A stretch of 64,000 nucleotides of DNA from DASPKX01 sp035627835 (lineage in GTDB: Bacteria > Verrucomicrobiota > Verrucomicrobiia > Limisphaerales > SXQI01): the NCBI GenBank assembly GCA_035627835.1, contig DASPKX010000181.1, positions 15,340 through 79,339 of the forward strand, written 5' to 3'. The notes below the pieces were generated by a model, which worked only from the letters and a program-made list of their open reading frames with translations, was not told the origin of the DNA and searched no databases. A program made the position numbers and the translations under genes. Of the stretch, positions 25,728 through 33,948 are shown in pieces. Positions within the stretch are counted from its first letter, which is position 1; each line of letters starts with the position of its first letter.

Positions 25728-27731
25728 TCAGTGCGTGTCGTCGTGGGAGTGGTTGCAGAGTTCATGCCCAGGCGGCACGTCGAGGAAGAACCACTTGTTC
25801 ACATAATCCTCCAGCGCGTTCCCGTCTGGAGTGATGTGATTGAGGTTTGCTGGATATAAGCGATACGGCGGAGTCGCGTCGTTTAGCAACCCAGCGGTGG
25901 TCACATCACCCACCAAGACTTGGAGATGCATGTCGTTCTGCTCCGTGAAGACTGGCGCCAGCTCCACAGCTTCAGCATTTAACTCGCCGTCAGCGGTTAA
26001 ACCTGCGGATGGAACCAACACGAAGTTGTAGAAATCGGCATTGCTCATCTGTGCGGTGCCGAAGAAGCGCGCCTTCAGGTAGGACCATGTGTTTTCAGGC
26101 CCCGTGGGGCTGCCGTCCGGGCTTGGGCTGTCACCACCGATGGCGCGCAAGCCCTCCCGCAGCAGCGTCTCGATTTGCGCGAAGGTTTGTGTGCCCTTGG
26201 GAACTCCTGCTTTCGTTACATCCACTGCTTTCGGGCACCAATCCGCTGGTGTGGTGAGTATTTCATAATCTCCTGGCTTGAGCGCTTCCATCAGGTAGGC
26301 GTCACCAGCGAGCGGCTCGCCATCCACCAAGACCAAACGAACGTCGCGCTCAGTTGCATCGATCAAATGGCGGTAAGGAGTGGCGGGCAGCCCGCGCGAT
26401 GGCTGGTGAGGAGGACGTGTAATGACCAGCAAGTCGGCCACTTTGCCTGCCTCGATCGAGCCGACCTCGCTATCCCAACGAACCGTTTTCGCAGGGTTGC
26501 TCGTGACCATCGCGACCAACAGGCGGTCCAGCGCCTCTTCAGCCGCTTTCAACTCGGAGCCTTCCTTGCCTTCCAGGCTTACCTCAGCCACTCGTGAACG
26601 GTGACCGCCCAGATGCCGAGGATCGCGCAACGCGATATCCGCCACCTTGAGTTCGGCGAGCAGGTTGTGAGATCCGCTCGGGCTCCAATCAGTGCCCAGT
26701 GAGACGGTCACCCCCGCCGCGAGCGCATCGTAAACAGCGGTGGTCTTCCCATACAGCAGCAGATTGGACAGCGGCGACCACACCAACTTAGCCCCGCGAC
26801 CATCCCCTGCCCCATCCTGACGCGCTGCGGGCGCCGGTGCCATCAGCGAGAAGTCCTCCGGCTCCAGGCCAGTCCCATGAATGATCACGGTCGCGTCATT
26901 CAATAAACCGATCGAACGGAGCAAGTTGAACTCGCGGCGGGACGAAAAAGTATCGCCGGGCAGCCGGTCTGAATCCCTAACGCCTTCAGCTAGATGCACG
27001 AGCCATGCTTCAACCGATCCATTGCGCATCTGCCGCAGTAGGCCGTTCGGCAGCGAGTTAATGAATCCCTGGTTGTCGATGCTTGGAACACGGCCATCAA
27101 TGCGGTCGCGACCGAACGAGCCGTTCTCCACATTGCGGACGAGGATGTTGTCCGCAGCCGGGTTTGCGGGTGAACCCTGAATCGCTGTTTCACCTCCGAC
27201 AAGCGCCCGCACCTCGGAGTATTTCAACAACTCCGCGCCGAGGTTGAGGGCGCGGGTGTCGGTCAGCACACGCTGTGGTGTAACGACGAGGCGGCGATAC
27301 TCCTCTGGCTGAGTCCATTGATACCGATTGCCATACGGCTCCCGGCCAGTGTTGCGGCCTGCATTCGGCTGCGCATGGCTGCTCGGGGCCAGCCAAAGCG
27401 GCAGCGCATTGTAGTATGGGTGATTGTGCAGGTTAATTAAACCAGGGAAGATCATCCCATCCGGTCCGAGGTTAATCTCGGTGTAAGTTTTATTGCCGAG
27501 CCCCTTGGGTTTGCCGTTCCCTTCCCAAACCGCGGCAATCTTGTTCCCTTCGATGAGAACATTGCCGTGTTTCAGGACCGTGAACTGATCGTCCATTGTG
27601 ACGACGGTCCCGCGTAAAAGGATCGCATCCGCTGCAAAGGCAGCATTGATGGTGGTGAGCGCCAGCGCAGCAGCAACGAGGGCCAGGCTCTTGCGCCGGA
27701 GTGTTCGAGTGAAATTTGAGTTGTGCATCAT
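25728..27731 (-). CDS. Secreted amidohydrolase-family metal-dependent hydrolase
   Basis: I place the start at ATG 27731 (667 residues) or 27728. The frame extends to 27761, but that codon falls inside the promoter-like motif at 27739-27780. The signal peptide is 'MMHNSNFTRTLRRKSLALVA'. The amidohydrolase landmarks are 'GMIFPGLINLHNHPYYN' (HxH metal site), 'VIIHGTGLEPEDF' (metal His), 'VSLGTDWSPSGSHNLL' (catalytic Asp) and 'GSIEAGKVADLLVI'. The fold is of the chlorohydrolase/deaminase type, but the periplasmic location and extra C-terminal 150 residues leave the substrate unknown. The promoter motif is shared with the adjacent sigma factor, suggesting that sigma controls it. Confidence 0.82.
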   Translation of the reverse strand: MMHNSNFTRTLRRKSLALVAAALALTTINAAFAADAILLRGTVVTMDDQFTVLKHGNVLIEGNKIAAVWEGNGKPKGLGNKTYTEINLGPDGMIFPGLINLHNHPYYNALPLWLAPSSHAQPNAGRNTGREPYGNRYQWTQPEEYRRLVVTPQRVLTDTRALNLGAELLKYSEVRALVGGETAIQGSPANPAADNILVRNVENGSFGRDRIDGRVPSIDNQGFINSLPNGLLRQMRNGSVEAWLVHLAEGVRDSDRLPGDTFSSRREFNLLRSIGLLNDATVIIHGTGLEPEDFSLMAPAPAARQDGAGDGRGAKLVWSPLSNLLLYGKTTAVYDALAAGVTVSLGTDWSPSGSHNLLAELKVADIALRDPRHLGGHRSRVAEVSLEGKEGSELKAAEEALDRLLVAMVTSNPAKTVRWDSEVGSIEAGKVADLLVITRPPHQPSRGLPATPYRHLIDATERDVRLVLVDGEPLAGDAYLMEALKPGDYEILTTPADWCPKAVDVTKAGVPKGTQTFAQIETLLREGLRAIGGDSPSPDGSPTGPENTWSYLKARFFGTAQMSNADFYNFVLVPSAGLTADGELNAEAVELAPVFTEQNDMHLQVLVGDVTTAGLLNDATPPYRLYPANLNHITPDGNALEDYVNKWFFLDVPPGHELCNHSHDDTH

Positions 27732-27738
27732 CAAGAAG

Positions 27739-27780
27739 CAGTTCGCATCCTGATCCCTCAACCTTTCAAAGAATCTGCAG
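27739..27780 (-). promoter_or_regulatory. Putative alternative-sigma promoter of the amidohydrolase gene
   Basis: On the minus strand the block reads GCAGATT-N4-GAAAGGTT, then 14 bases, then CGAACTG (27745-27739), with the ATG 7 bases on. The same block with identical 14-base spacing precedes the sigma factor gene at 31451-31410. Across the upstream 21 bases the two copies match at 17 positions. Confidence 0.6.
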
Positions 27781-27796
27781 ATTTTTTAGCCTGTCG

Positions 27797-30787
27797 TCAG
27801 AGGTTCAAAGATATGCCAGCGCCCTCCACCGTTTCTCGCAGTCTCCCCAAATGCCAGGAATAGACACCCCCCTCTTTCGTGCCGAAGAGCAGAACCTGTC
27901 CATTCCGGTGGAAAGTCATCTCGGACACGACTTCATTCCGCGGAGATTTGAGGCGGGCCAATGGCTCCCGGGTTTTCCCGTTCAGGAGCGTGATATCACG
28001 AAAATTGTGAAGCACAGCCAACACGCGGCCATCAGGACTGAACGCCAAAGATCCTGGCTCCTCCGCGGCCACCTCCCTGTAAAAAGGCTTTCCTGTGTGC
28101 TGGAGGGTTTGGCTCGACACCATCATCACCATTTCACCCATTCCAACCGCCAACGCGGACCCGTCTGGCGTGAACGCCAGCCGGCAAGTCCGAGCCGGAA
28201 CAACGCGCTCCTGAAAGTCCGGCAGGCTTAACAAAATAGCCGCGCGCCCATACCAACCGGAAACTGCGACCGTTTGTTGGTCAGGACTTAAGGTCAAGTC
28301 GCAGATGTTCGACAAGGCGGTTAAGCTGTGGTTCTCCCATTGGCCTAACGATTGCCAAGTCCCGGGCTGAACGCGCTCTACTTTGAGGTCAGAGGCGACC
28401 ACCAATTCCTCGCCATCGCGCCTAGCTGCTATTCGCGACACTTTTGGCGCATTCCAGACCGGCCGCAGTTCAGCCGTTTCAGTCACTGCTAACTGGCTGA
28501 TCCCCTTTTCTGTGCCAACGAACACGGAGTTGCTAAGGAAGAGCCCATCAAAAAAGGCGGCGCCTTTCCCAGCAATAATTCGTCGGCCGCTTGCTGTGGT
28601 TAGCGCAAGCCCATCCATGCTCGTTGCAAGAAGGCTGTTGTCGTCATTCACGCGCAGTCGTGTAATGGCGCCAAGGCGGCCAGGCGGTTGCCATGTGCGG
28701 AAAGCGGGGGATTCTGTGAACTCACGCACGCTTAACCGCTGGGCCTCCCGCACGAAGGCAACATTGTTGTTGGTGGAGCTGAAACGAGTTCCGAAGCCTT
28801 CGTCCGTCTCCACCAGCATCTCGCCCGAACGGAGATCCCACAGTCGGGTGGTGCGATCATGTGAGGAGGTCAGCAAGAGCGCCCCTCGCGGATTGTAATC
28901 CACGCGCAGGATCAAACCTGCATGAGCGGTGAATGACTGTTTACCACCGCTTTCGAGGTTCCAGAGCACGACCTGGCCAGCGGTCGTGCCCATGGCCAGC
29001 TCCTTTGAATCGCGTCTCCAATCAACACAGAACACTTCGCTCGAATGCTGATGAACAGCCTCCTTTTTGAGCGAAGCAAGGCCCCACACCTCCACCTGCT
29101 TTCCGGCTGCCACAGCGATGCTTCGTGAGTCGGGCGAGAATGCAATCCAGGTTGGCTTTCCGCCCACGGTCAGCGCTGGACCGTGCGACCAGGCGGGCAG
29201 TTGGAAAATGCGGACGATGCTTTCGGTCACCGCGCTGGCGGCATGACTTCCGTTTGGTGAGAAGTCAAAAGCGCGGTCGGGCTTTGTTAAGCCTGTTCCC
29301 CATCTGGTCTTTAAAACCACATTGGTCGTGGCGAGATCGTAAATCCAACAGCTCAATTGCTGGTAGCGCACAGCTAGCCAGCGTTTGTCAGGGCTGATGT
29401 GGAGCAGGTCCACAAGCGGTTTCTCACCAGAGGCATGAATTGTGTGACGCTCGCCTGTGGCGAGTGAACCCACGGACAACTCGCCGTCCCCGGTGCCGAC
29501 GGCGTAAAGTTCCAGGTCATCCGAGAACGCAAAAGCAGTTGTCCCGGCGTGTATGGCCGCCTCCACCGGCTCGTGATGGAGGTCCGGATAGGCCGCGAGC
29601 GCGATGGCTTCATTGCGGGTGCGCTCGTCCACTTGAATAGCTGCTGCATCCGTGACTGCCTGCCACGCTTTCGCAATGCTCCCGGCCCGCTTGTGCGTCA
29701 TTCGCAAAGCTTCAGCCTGGCTGAGAAGCGCGTTGTGCAATTGGTGCCGCGCCATCTTCTCCGCGCGCTTCGCGCTGACGCGGAGTTCTTCGGATTGCTG
29801 GGCATTCTGAACTGCGGTGCGAAGCTGCTCGTCTGAAAAGAGCCAGGCCCCAAGCGCAAGGACAGCAACAACCGCTGCCAGCGCGAGCCCCTTGGTGAGT
29901 TGCGCGGCGCGGGCCTCCGCCTCACGCAGGCGCTTCACGGAACGTCCGCTCTGCAGAATGGCCAAGTCGGCCAGCAGCTCCGAAGCGGATTGGTGACGCT
30001 GATTCACATCCGAATGGCAGGCTTTTAAGCAGATTTCATTTAGCTCTATGAGCGCCTGGCGATCAGCGCGGCCAACCCATTCGCGAGGCAGTTCTGGAAA
30101 TTCTGCGCGGTCCTTGCCGCTGATCATCTCGTAGAGAACTTTGCCCAGGCTGTAGATATCGGCCTGGATCGAGCCGGGCCCTTCAGGGGGAACAAATCCT
30201 TCCGTGCCCACAAAGCTGGCGGATTCCCCAAGGACGGCCACGAGGCCGATGTCCGCGAGCTTAGGAACGCCATCCACAAAGATGATGTTCGAAGGCTTGA
30301 TGTCGCGATGAATCAAGCCCTTCCCGTGCAGGTGGACCAAGGCTCCTGCCAATGCCATTGTCACTCGCAGCGCTTCAGCCGCCGCAAGTGGCTCGCCTAT
30401 TTTTAACGCAGTCGCGAGCGTGCGCGGCGTGTAGGATTTGGGGTCAATTGTTTGACCCGTGTGGAGATCATCGGCGACCTCCATGACGTAGTAAAAAAAG
30501 GCATCTTCCGCGTAACGCGCCGCGTGAAATATGGTCACGAGTGACTCATGCGAACGTGAGATCGGCTCATAAATCCGGATGCCTTCAAATTCACGATTGA
30601 ACGGACGCTCTTCGCGAAACCGGCCGCGCTCAATGATCTTAACAGCGCGATACCCCCCAAGGACGTTGCGAGCCAACCAGACGTCCCCGTAACTTCCCCC
30701 ACCGATGCGCTTGAGCAGCTCGAAGTCCCCTAGCAAAAGCCGGGGCTTCTCTGGCGGCGCTGAGGAATTACGGTCGCCGGCTTCCAT
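27797..30787 (-). CDS. Membrane-anchored Ser/Thr protein kinase with WD40 propeller
   Basis: A 996-residue kinase. The N-terminal Hanks-type kinase domain (about 20-285) has the Gly-rich loop 'RIGGGSYGDVW', the Lys in 'YRAVKIIERGR', the catalytic loop 'HRDIKPSNIIF', and 'ADIGLVA' in place of DFG with the metal-binding Asp kept. It also has 'DIYSLGKVLYEMISG'. A coiled region and one membrane span ('GLALAAVVAVLALGAWLF') follow. The remaining 600 residues are WD40-type repeats ('VLWNLESGGKQSFTAHAGLI', 'LLTSSHDRTTRLWDLRSGE'), probably a sensor or scaffold. It starts 1 bp after the stop of the sigma factor gene, so kinase and sigma form an operon and probably one signalling unit. Confidence 0.9.
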   Translation of the reverse strand: MEAGDRNSSAPPEKPRLLLGDFELLKRIGGGSYGDVWLARNVLGGYRAVKIIERGRFREERPFNREFEGIRIYEPISRSHESLVTIFHAARYAEDAFFYYVMEVADDLHTGQTIDPKSYTPRTLATALKIGEPLAAAEALRVTMALAGALVHLHGKGLIHRDIKPSNIIFVDGVPKLADIGLVAVLGESASFVGTEGFVPPEGPGSIQADIYSLGKVLYEMISGKDRAEFPELPREWVGRADRQALIELNEICLKACHSDVNQRHQSASELLADLAILQSGRSVKRLREAEARAAQLTKGLALAAVVAVLALGAWLFSDEQLRTAVQNAQQSEELRVSAKRAEKMARHQLHNALLSQAEALRMTHKRAGSIAKAWQAVTDAAAIQVDERTRNEAIALAAYPDLHHEPVEAAIHAGTTAFAFSDDLELYAVGTGDGELSVGSLATGERHTIHASGEKPLVDLLHISPDKRWLAVRYQQLSCWIYDLATTNVVLKTRWGTGLTKPDRAFDFSPNGSHAASAVTESIVRIFQLPAWSHGPALTVGGKPTWIAFSPDSRSIAVAAGKQVEVWGLASLKKEAVHQHSSEVFCVDWRRDSKELAMGTTAGQVVLWNLESGGKQSFTAHAGLILRVDYNPRGALLLTSSHDRTTRLWDLRSGEMLVETDEGFGTRFSSTNNNVAFVREAQRLSVREFTESPAFRTWQPPGRLGAITRLRVNDDNSLLATSMDGLALTTASGRRIIAGKGAAFFDGLFLSNSVFVGTEKGISQLAVTETAELRPVWNAPKVSRIAARRDGEELVVASDLKVERVQPGTWQSLGQWENHSLTALSNICDLTLSPDQQTVAVSGWYGRAAILLSLPDFQERVVPARTCRLAFTPDGSALAVGMGEMVMMVSSQTLQHTGKPFYREVAAEEPGSLAFSPDGRVLAVLHNFRDITLLNGKTREPLARLKSPRNEVVSEMTFHRNGQVLLFGTKEGGVYSWHLGRLRETVEGAGISLNL

Positions 30788-30788
30788 G

Positions 30789-31400
30789 CTACGTTTGAGC
30801 AGCGAGCGCTTTCATTTCCTTCTTCAAGAGCGCGGAGACGCGGTGTTTGGCGAGGTATATCTGCGCCAGGTTTACTCCCAGGATCTTGGCCACTTCAGAC
30901 GCGGGGGCTTCCTTGAGCACATTGAGATCAAAGATCTGATACTGCCGGGCGCTGACCTGCTTTCGGACTTTTTCAAGCGCGCGGACAATCAGCGTTTGCT
31001 GCCATTGCTGCTCCCAGAGGTCGTCGAGTTCGTTTGACCATTGTTCCTCCTCAAGTGCCTCGCCTGGCCCCTGGCTCACCACCTTCTCGCGCTCAACGCG
31101 ACGGCTGCGGAAATAGTCCGCGATTCGCCTCCGGGTGACGAGCTTAAGCCAACCCTTGAACGAACCTTTTGCCGGATCGTAGCGGAAACCGGGCATCTCC
31201 TGCGCGACCGACAAGATGGTTTCCTGAACGACATCCTGCGCTTCGGCGTCGTTCAGCCCGGCGGATTTTGCCACGGTGTAAATCAGCTTTCCGTAGCTGT
31301 TAAAGAACTCGGTCCAACTCTCGTGGTTATCCCAGGAGCGAAGCCGCGAGAGCAGGCTTTGGCGCGTGGGCAGAAAAGTGTCTGTGGGTTGCGCAGTCAT
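30789..31400 (-). CDS. ECF-type RNA polymerase sigma factor
   Basis: A sigma-70 family factor of 203 residues. Region 2 contains 'SWTEFFNSYGKLIYTVAKSA' and 'DVVQETILSVAQEM' with 'FKGWLKLVTRRRIADYFRSR' (promoter -10 melting and recognition). Region 4 contains 'RQYQIFDLNVLKEAPASEVA' and 'LGVNLAQIYLAKHRVSALL' (-35 recognition helix-turn-helix). No anti-sigma gene is adjacent. Instead the Ser/Thr kinase gene begins 1 bp after the stop, suggesting that phosphorylation controls this factor, as reported for some kinase-linked ECF groups. The putative promoter 9 bases upstream matches one before the amidohydrolase, consistent with autoregulation. Confidence 0.9.
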   Translation of the reverse strand: MTAQPTDTFLPTRQSLLSRLRSWDNHESWTEFFNSYGKLIYTVAKSAGLNDAEAQDVVQETILSVAQEMPGFRYDPAKGSFKGWLKLVTRRRIADYFRSRRVEREKVVSQGPGEALEEEQWSNELDDLWEQQWQQTLIVRALEKVRKQVSARQYQIFDLNVLKEAPASEVAKILGVNLAQIYLAKHRVSALLKKEMKALAAQT

Positions 31401-31409
31401 CTCTTACTA

Positions 31410-31451
31410 CAGTTCGGAAGAGACACCCGGAACCTTTCACAAAATCTGCGC
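31410..31451 (-). promoter_or_regulatory. Putative autoregulatory promoter of the sigma factor gene
   Basis: On the minus strand GCAGATT-N4-GAAAGGTT is followed by 14 bases and CGAACTG (31416-31410). The sigma gene ATG is nine bases further, giving an almost leaderless transcript. The block is shared with 27739-27780. Confidence 0.6.
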
Positions 31452-31483
31452 GGTCTTTCAACCGCCAAATCGGCGGGCGCCGC

Positions 31484-32749
31484 TTACAGGAAAATCGTTT
31501 GGTCGCGCGCTGGGCCGACGGACGCAATCGTGAGCTTGGCCCCGGTGAGTTCAGCGATGGCTTTCAGGTAGTTGCGCGCCTTCACTGGCAAGTCTTTCCA
31601 GGACTTCGCCTCTGTGGTAGACGTGCGCCAACCGGGGAACTCAGCGTAAACAGGCTCGCATTGGGCGAAGCTGCGGATGTCGTTCGGAACGTAATCAACG
31701 GTCTTGCCGTCGAACTTGTAGGCCACGCAAACTTTGATGGTTTCGACGGTGTCGAGACCATCGATGTTGGTCACCGCGAGTTCATCAATCCCGTTAATCA
31801 TGGTCGCATAACGGGTGGCGACTGCATCGAACCAACCGCAGCGACGAGCGCGGCCAGTGGTGGCTCCAAACTCGCGGCCCATTGCGTGAAGCATGTCGGC
31901 GATCTCGGCGTTCTCGGTGGGGAGAGGCCCTTCACCGACGCGCGTCGTGTAGGCCTTCATAACCCCGACGACGCGGTCCATGCGATTGGGAGCCACGCCG
32001 GAACCGGTGCAAGCGCCGCCCGCAGTGGTGTTGGACGAGGTCACGAAGGGATAGGTGCCGTGATCGATGTCCAGGAATGTCCCTTGAGCGCCTTCGAAAA
32101 GGATGTCCTTCTTCTGCTGAATCGCGTTGTGCAGTGTGATGACTGTGTTGGTCACGAATGGCTTAAGGCGATCCCCAGCCACACGGTAGGCTTCATGCAC
32201 TTTGGCGAAGGACAGCGGCTTGGCGCCGAAGGCTTTCAGGACTTCGTTGTTTTCCTTCAGACGCAGCTTCAAGACCTCAGCGAAGCGATCCGGGTTCACG
32301 AGATCAATCATGCGCACGCCGGTGCGCGCGGCTTTGTCACCGTAAGCGGGGCCAATGCCGCGCTTGGTGGTGCCGATTTTGTTGCGGCCCTTGAGGGCTT
32401 CGCGCTGGGCATCCAGCTCGCGATGGTACGGGAAAACGAGGTGTGCGGTTTCGCTGATGAGGAGGTTGCGGCTGGTGATCTTGAGCTTGCTCAAGCCATC
32501 GATTTCCTCAACGAGCGAAATGGGGTCAATGACGACGCCATTGCCGATGACGCAAAGCTTGTCTTTGCGCAGGATGCCGGAAGGAATGAGATGGAGAACG
32601 TATTTTTCCTTGCCGATGAAAACGGTGTGGCCGGCGTTATTGCCGCCCTGGGTGCGCACGACGATATCGGCCTGCTCGGTGAGCACGTCGATGATTTTAC
32701 CTTTGCCTTCGTCACCCCACTGGGCGCCCACAAGGATCGTATTGGCCAT
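31484..32749 (-). CDS. purA: Adenylosuccinate synthetase
   Basis: ATG 32749 (421 residues) starts exactly at the family N-terminus 'MANTILVGAQWGDEGKGKI'; the frame extends upstream to 32806 without similarity. Landmarks are the P-loop 'GDEGKGK', 'QGGNNAGHTV', 'GTTKRGIGPAYGDKAAR', 'FEGAQGTFLDIDHGTYPFVT', 'SSNTTAGGACTGSG' and 'RRCGWFDAV'. It joins IMP and aspartate using GTP, the first committed step to AMP. A canonical-looking promoter and a T-tailed hairpin lie upstream, between 32774 and 32854. Confidence 0.97.
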   Translation of the reverse strand: MANTILVGAQWGDEGKGKIIDVLTEQADIVVRTQGGNNAGHTVFIGKEKYVLHLIPSGILRKDKLCVIGNGVVIDPISLVEEIDGLSKLKITSRNLLISETAHLVFPYHRELDAQREALKGRNKIGTTKRGIGPAYGDKAARTGVRMIDLVNPDRFAEVLKLRLKENNEVLKAFGAKPLSFAKVHEAYRVAGDRLKPFVTNTVITLHNAIQQKKDILFEGAQGTFLDIDHGTYPFVTSSNTTAGGACTGSGVAPNRMDRVVGVMKAYTTRVGEGPLPTENAEIADMLHAMGREFGATTGRARRCGWFDAVATRYATMINGIDELAVTNIDGLDTVETIKVCVAYKFDGKTVDYVPNDIRSFAQCEPVYAEFPGWRTSTTEAKSWKDLPVKARNYLKAIAELTGAKLTIASVGPARDQTIFL

Positions 32750-32773
32750 AGTTGCTTGAGATATCCAGACAGT

Positions 32774-32802
32774 AAAAAGCCCCGAAATCGTAAATTCGGG
32801 GC
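32774..32802 (-). terminator. T-tailed hairpin in the purA leader, candidate attenuator
   Basis: On the minus strand GCCCCGAA (32802-32795) pairs with TTCGGGGC (32786-32779) around an 8-base loop, and TTTTT follows (32778-32774). It ends 24 bases before the purA ATG and starts about 20 bases after the predicted -10. That position suits premature termination in the leader. CGTAAAT at 32820-32814 is complementary to ATTTACG at 32795-32789, offering a competing fold. Confidence 0.6.
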
Positions 32803-32825
32803 GCACGCTCGGTATTTACGGGCAG

Positions 32826-32854
32826 ACCATAAAAATGGCGCCGCCCTGTGTCAA
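32826..32854 (-). promoter_or_regulatory. Sigma-70-type promoter of purA
   Basis: On the minus strand TTGACA (32854-32849, a perfect -35) and TATGGT (32831-32826) are spaced by exactly 17 bp. Transcription would begin near 32819, placing the T-tailed hairpin at the very front of the mRNA. Confidence 0.65.
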
Positions 32855-33150
32855 CAACATCCCTGCTGGCAGAAAAAGGATGGGGTGATTGGATGGCCGG
32901 CTGGGAAGCGAAAAGAGGCGCCACTTAAAAAAGAGCGTGCTTTTGCGTGTCTGAGCGTGTTTTTCGAGGAAATCTGTGTGTTTTTCGACCGTGTTTCGGA
33001 CCGTGCACGCACTGTGATTCGACCGTGTCGCGCGGGGAACAAGATGGAGGCGGCTGTGGGAAATGGACCCGGCCGGTAACCGATCAGAGGCGACCAGGGA
33101 GGGAACTGTACTTGGCAAAAATTTTACTTTCATCGGCCACATCTTTGCAG

Positions 33151-33181
33151 AGGGGGTCCGACATAGAGTGTCGGACCCCCT
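33151..33181. repeat. Perfect 13-bp inverted repeat with 5-base loop
   Basis: AGGGGGTCCGACA (33151-33163), loop TAGAG, then TGTCGGACCCCCT (33169-33181). The arms match perfectly. It has no T tract on the plus strand, so it is not a standard terminator. A REP-like dispersed element or the end of a small mobile element are alternatives. Confidence 0.6.
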
Positions 33182-33234
33182 CGACTATTTTGCCTATTCA
33201 TCGGGCTGCCCTTCGGGAGAACAGGAGAGGAAAT

Positions 33235-33261
33235 CCGCAGATTGCGCAGATTTCGCAGATA
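33235..33261. repeat. Three tandem 9-bp units of the (N)CGCAGATT type
   Basis: CCGCAGATT, GCGCAGATT and TCGCAGATA follow one another directly, then comes an A-rich stretch (AAGAAAAAA). I recall similar CGCAGATT arrays as dispersed repeats in intergenic DNA of several environmental phyla; function unknown. Confidence 0.55.
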
Positions 33262-33399
33262 AAGAAAAAATTAGGAGGAACTTGGGATTATGAATTGCCA
33301 CGCAACCTTTAGGCGTTCTCCTGGGCATCTTCTAGCCCAGCTACAAAGCCAGCCAACGAACATCGGCGTCTCCCCGGGGGTTGCTGCGCTTAGGATGAC

Positions 33400-33945
33400 C
33401 TACCGGAGGGACGTTAACTCGGCGTTTAGGTCGAGCGCGATGATTTGGTCATGGCGGAAGATCACGGGGACGAACGGGAGTTCACCATGCAGTCGCTCGT
33501 TCAATGATGTGAGACGTTTGTAGAGCGGCGAGGCGTTGGCTTTAGCGCAATCCACAACCAAGTGAGCAGTATCTTTGGCGGAATGCGCACATGTGAGAAC
33601 CGCACTCTCGCCTTTCTTCAAAACTGCGGCGTTGACCGCGTGGAGCGGGATTTCTTGCACTCCGTGGACGCTTCCCATCTGCGTGATGCGTTGAGCTTTG
33701 ACCGTGCAATCCCAGCCGCCGTTGTGGAGCTTGAAGGTATGGACAACGTCTCCGGTGTTATTGGTAGTTGTTTGGTGCAGCGTGATGGTGACTCGGCCAC
33801 TCGGTCCTGCGAGGAGGGTCACAACCGCAAGCGACAGCGCAACAGCGGCTAGGGCGAGAAGAAGAAATTTCCAAGGCTTACGCATCGAGGGCGGACCAGG
33901 AGCAGATTGCATCCAGGCCAGAGTGAAGGCGAGACGTTTGTGCAT
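33400..33945 (-). CDS. Small membrane-anchored protein of unknown function
   Basis: The frame gives 181 residues from ATG 33945. A shorter start at 33885 (MRKPWKFLLLALAAVALSLA) would begin directly at the single hydrophobic segment. The C-terminal domain lies outside the membrane ('RVTITLHQTTTNNTGDVVHT', 'ESAVLTCAHSAKDTAHLVVD') and has three cysteines. I do not recognise a family. Its ATG is 3 bases after the stop of the upstream gene (33949-34467), so the two are probably translated together. Both have a short cytoplasmic tail, one span and a small outer domain. Confidence 0.55.
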   Translation of the reverse strand: MHKRLAFTLAWMQSAPGPPSMRKPWKFLLLALAAVALSLAVVTLLAGPSGRVTITLHQTTTNNTGDVVHTFKLHNGGWDCTVKAQRITQMGSVHGVQEIPLHAVNAAVLKKGESAVLTCAHSAKDTAHLVVDCAKANASPLYKRLTSLNERLHGELPFVPVIFRHDQIIALDLNAELTSLR

Positions 33946-33948
33946 ACT

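Larger units (their letters stand above)
32855..33399. other. Non-coding region with repeats between purA and the 33400 gene
   Basis: No frame here looks like a protein. From about 32934 to 33030 the DNA is a run of near-repeats around GCGTGT, TTTTTCGA and TCGACCGTGT (for example at 32986 and 33019), suggesting slippage or degenerate repeats. Further on lie a perfect 13-bp inverted repeat (33151-33181) and a 9-bp tandem repeat (33235-33261). The rest shows nothing I recognise. Confidence 0.5.

Noticed and set aside
27732..27761. N-terminal extension of the amidohydrolase to ATG 27761, with a GAGG upstream
   Set aside because: The extension would lie across the conserved promoter-like motif and lengthen the signal peptide n-region unnaturally.
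31499..33079. 526-codon open frame opposite purA
   Set aside because: It is antisense to a certain housekeeping gene and has no recognisable domain.
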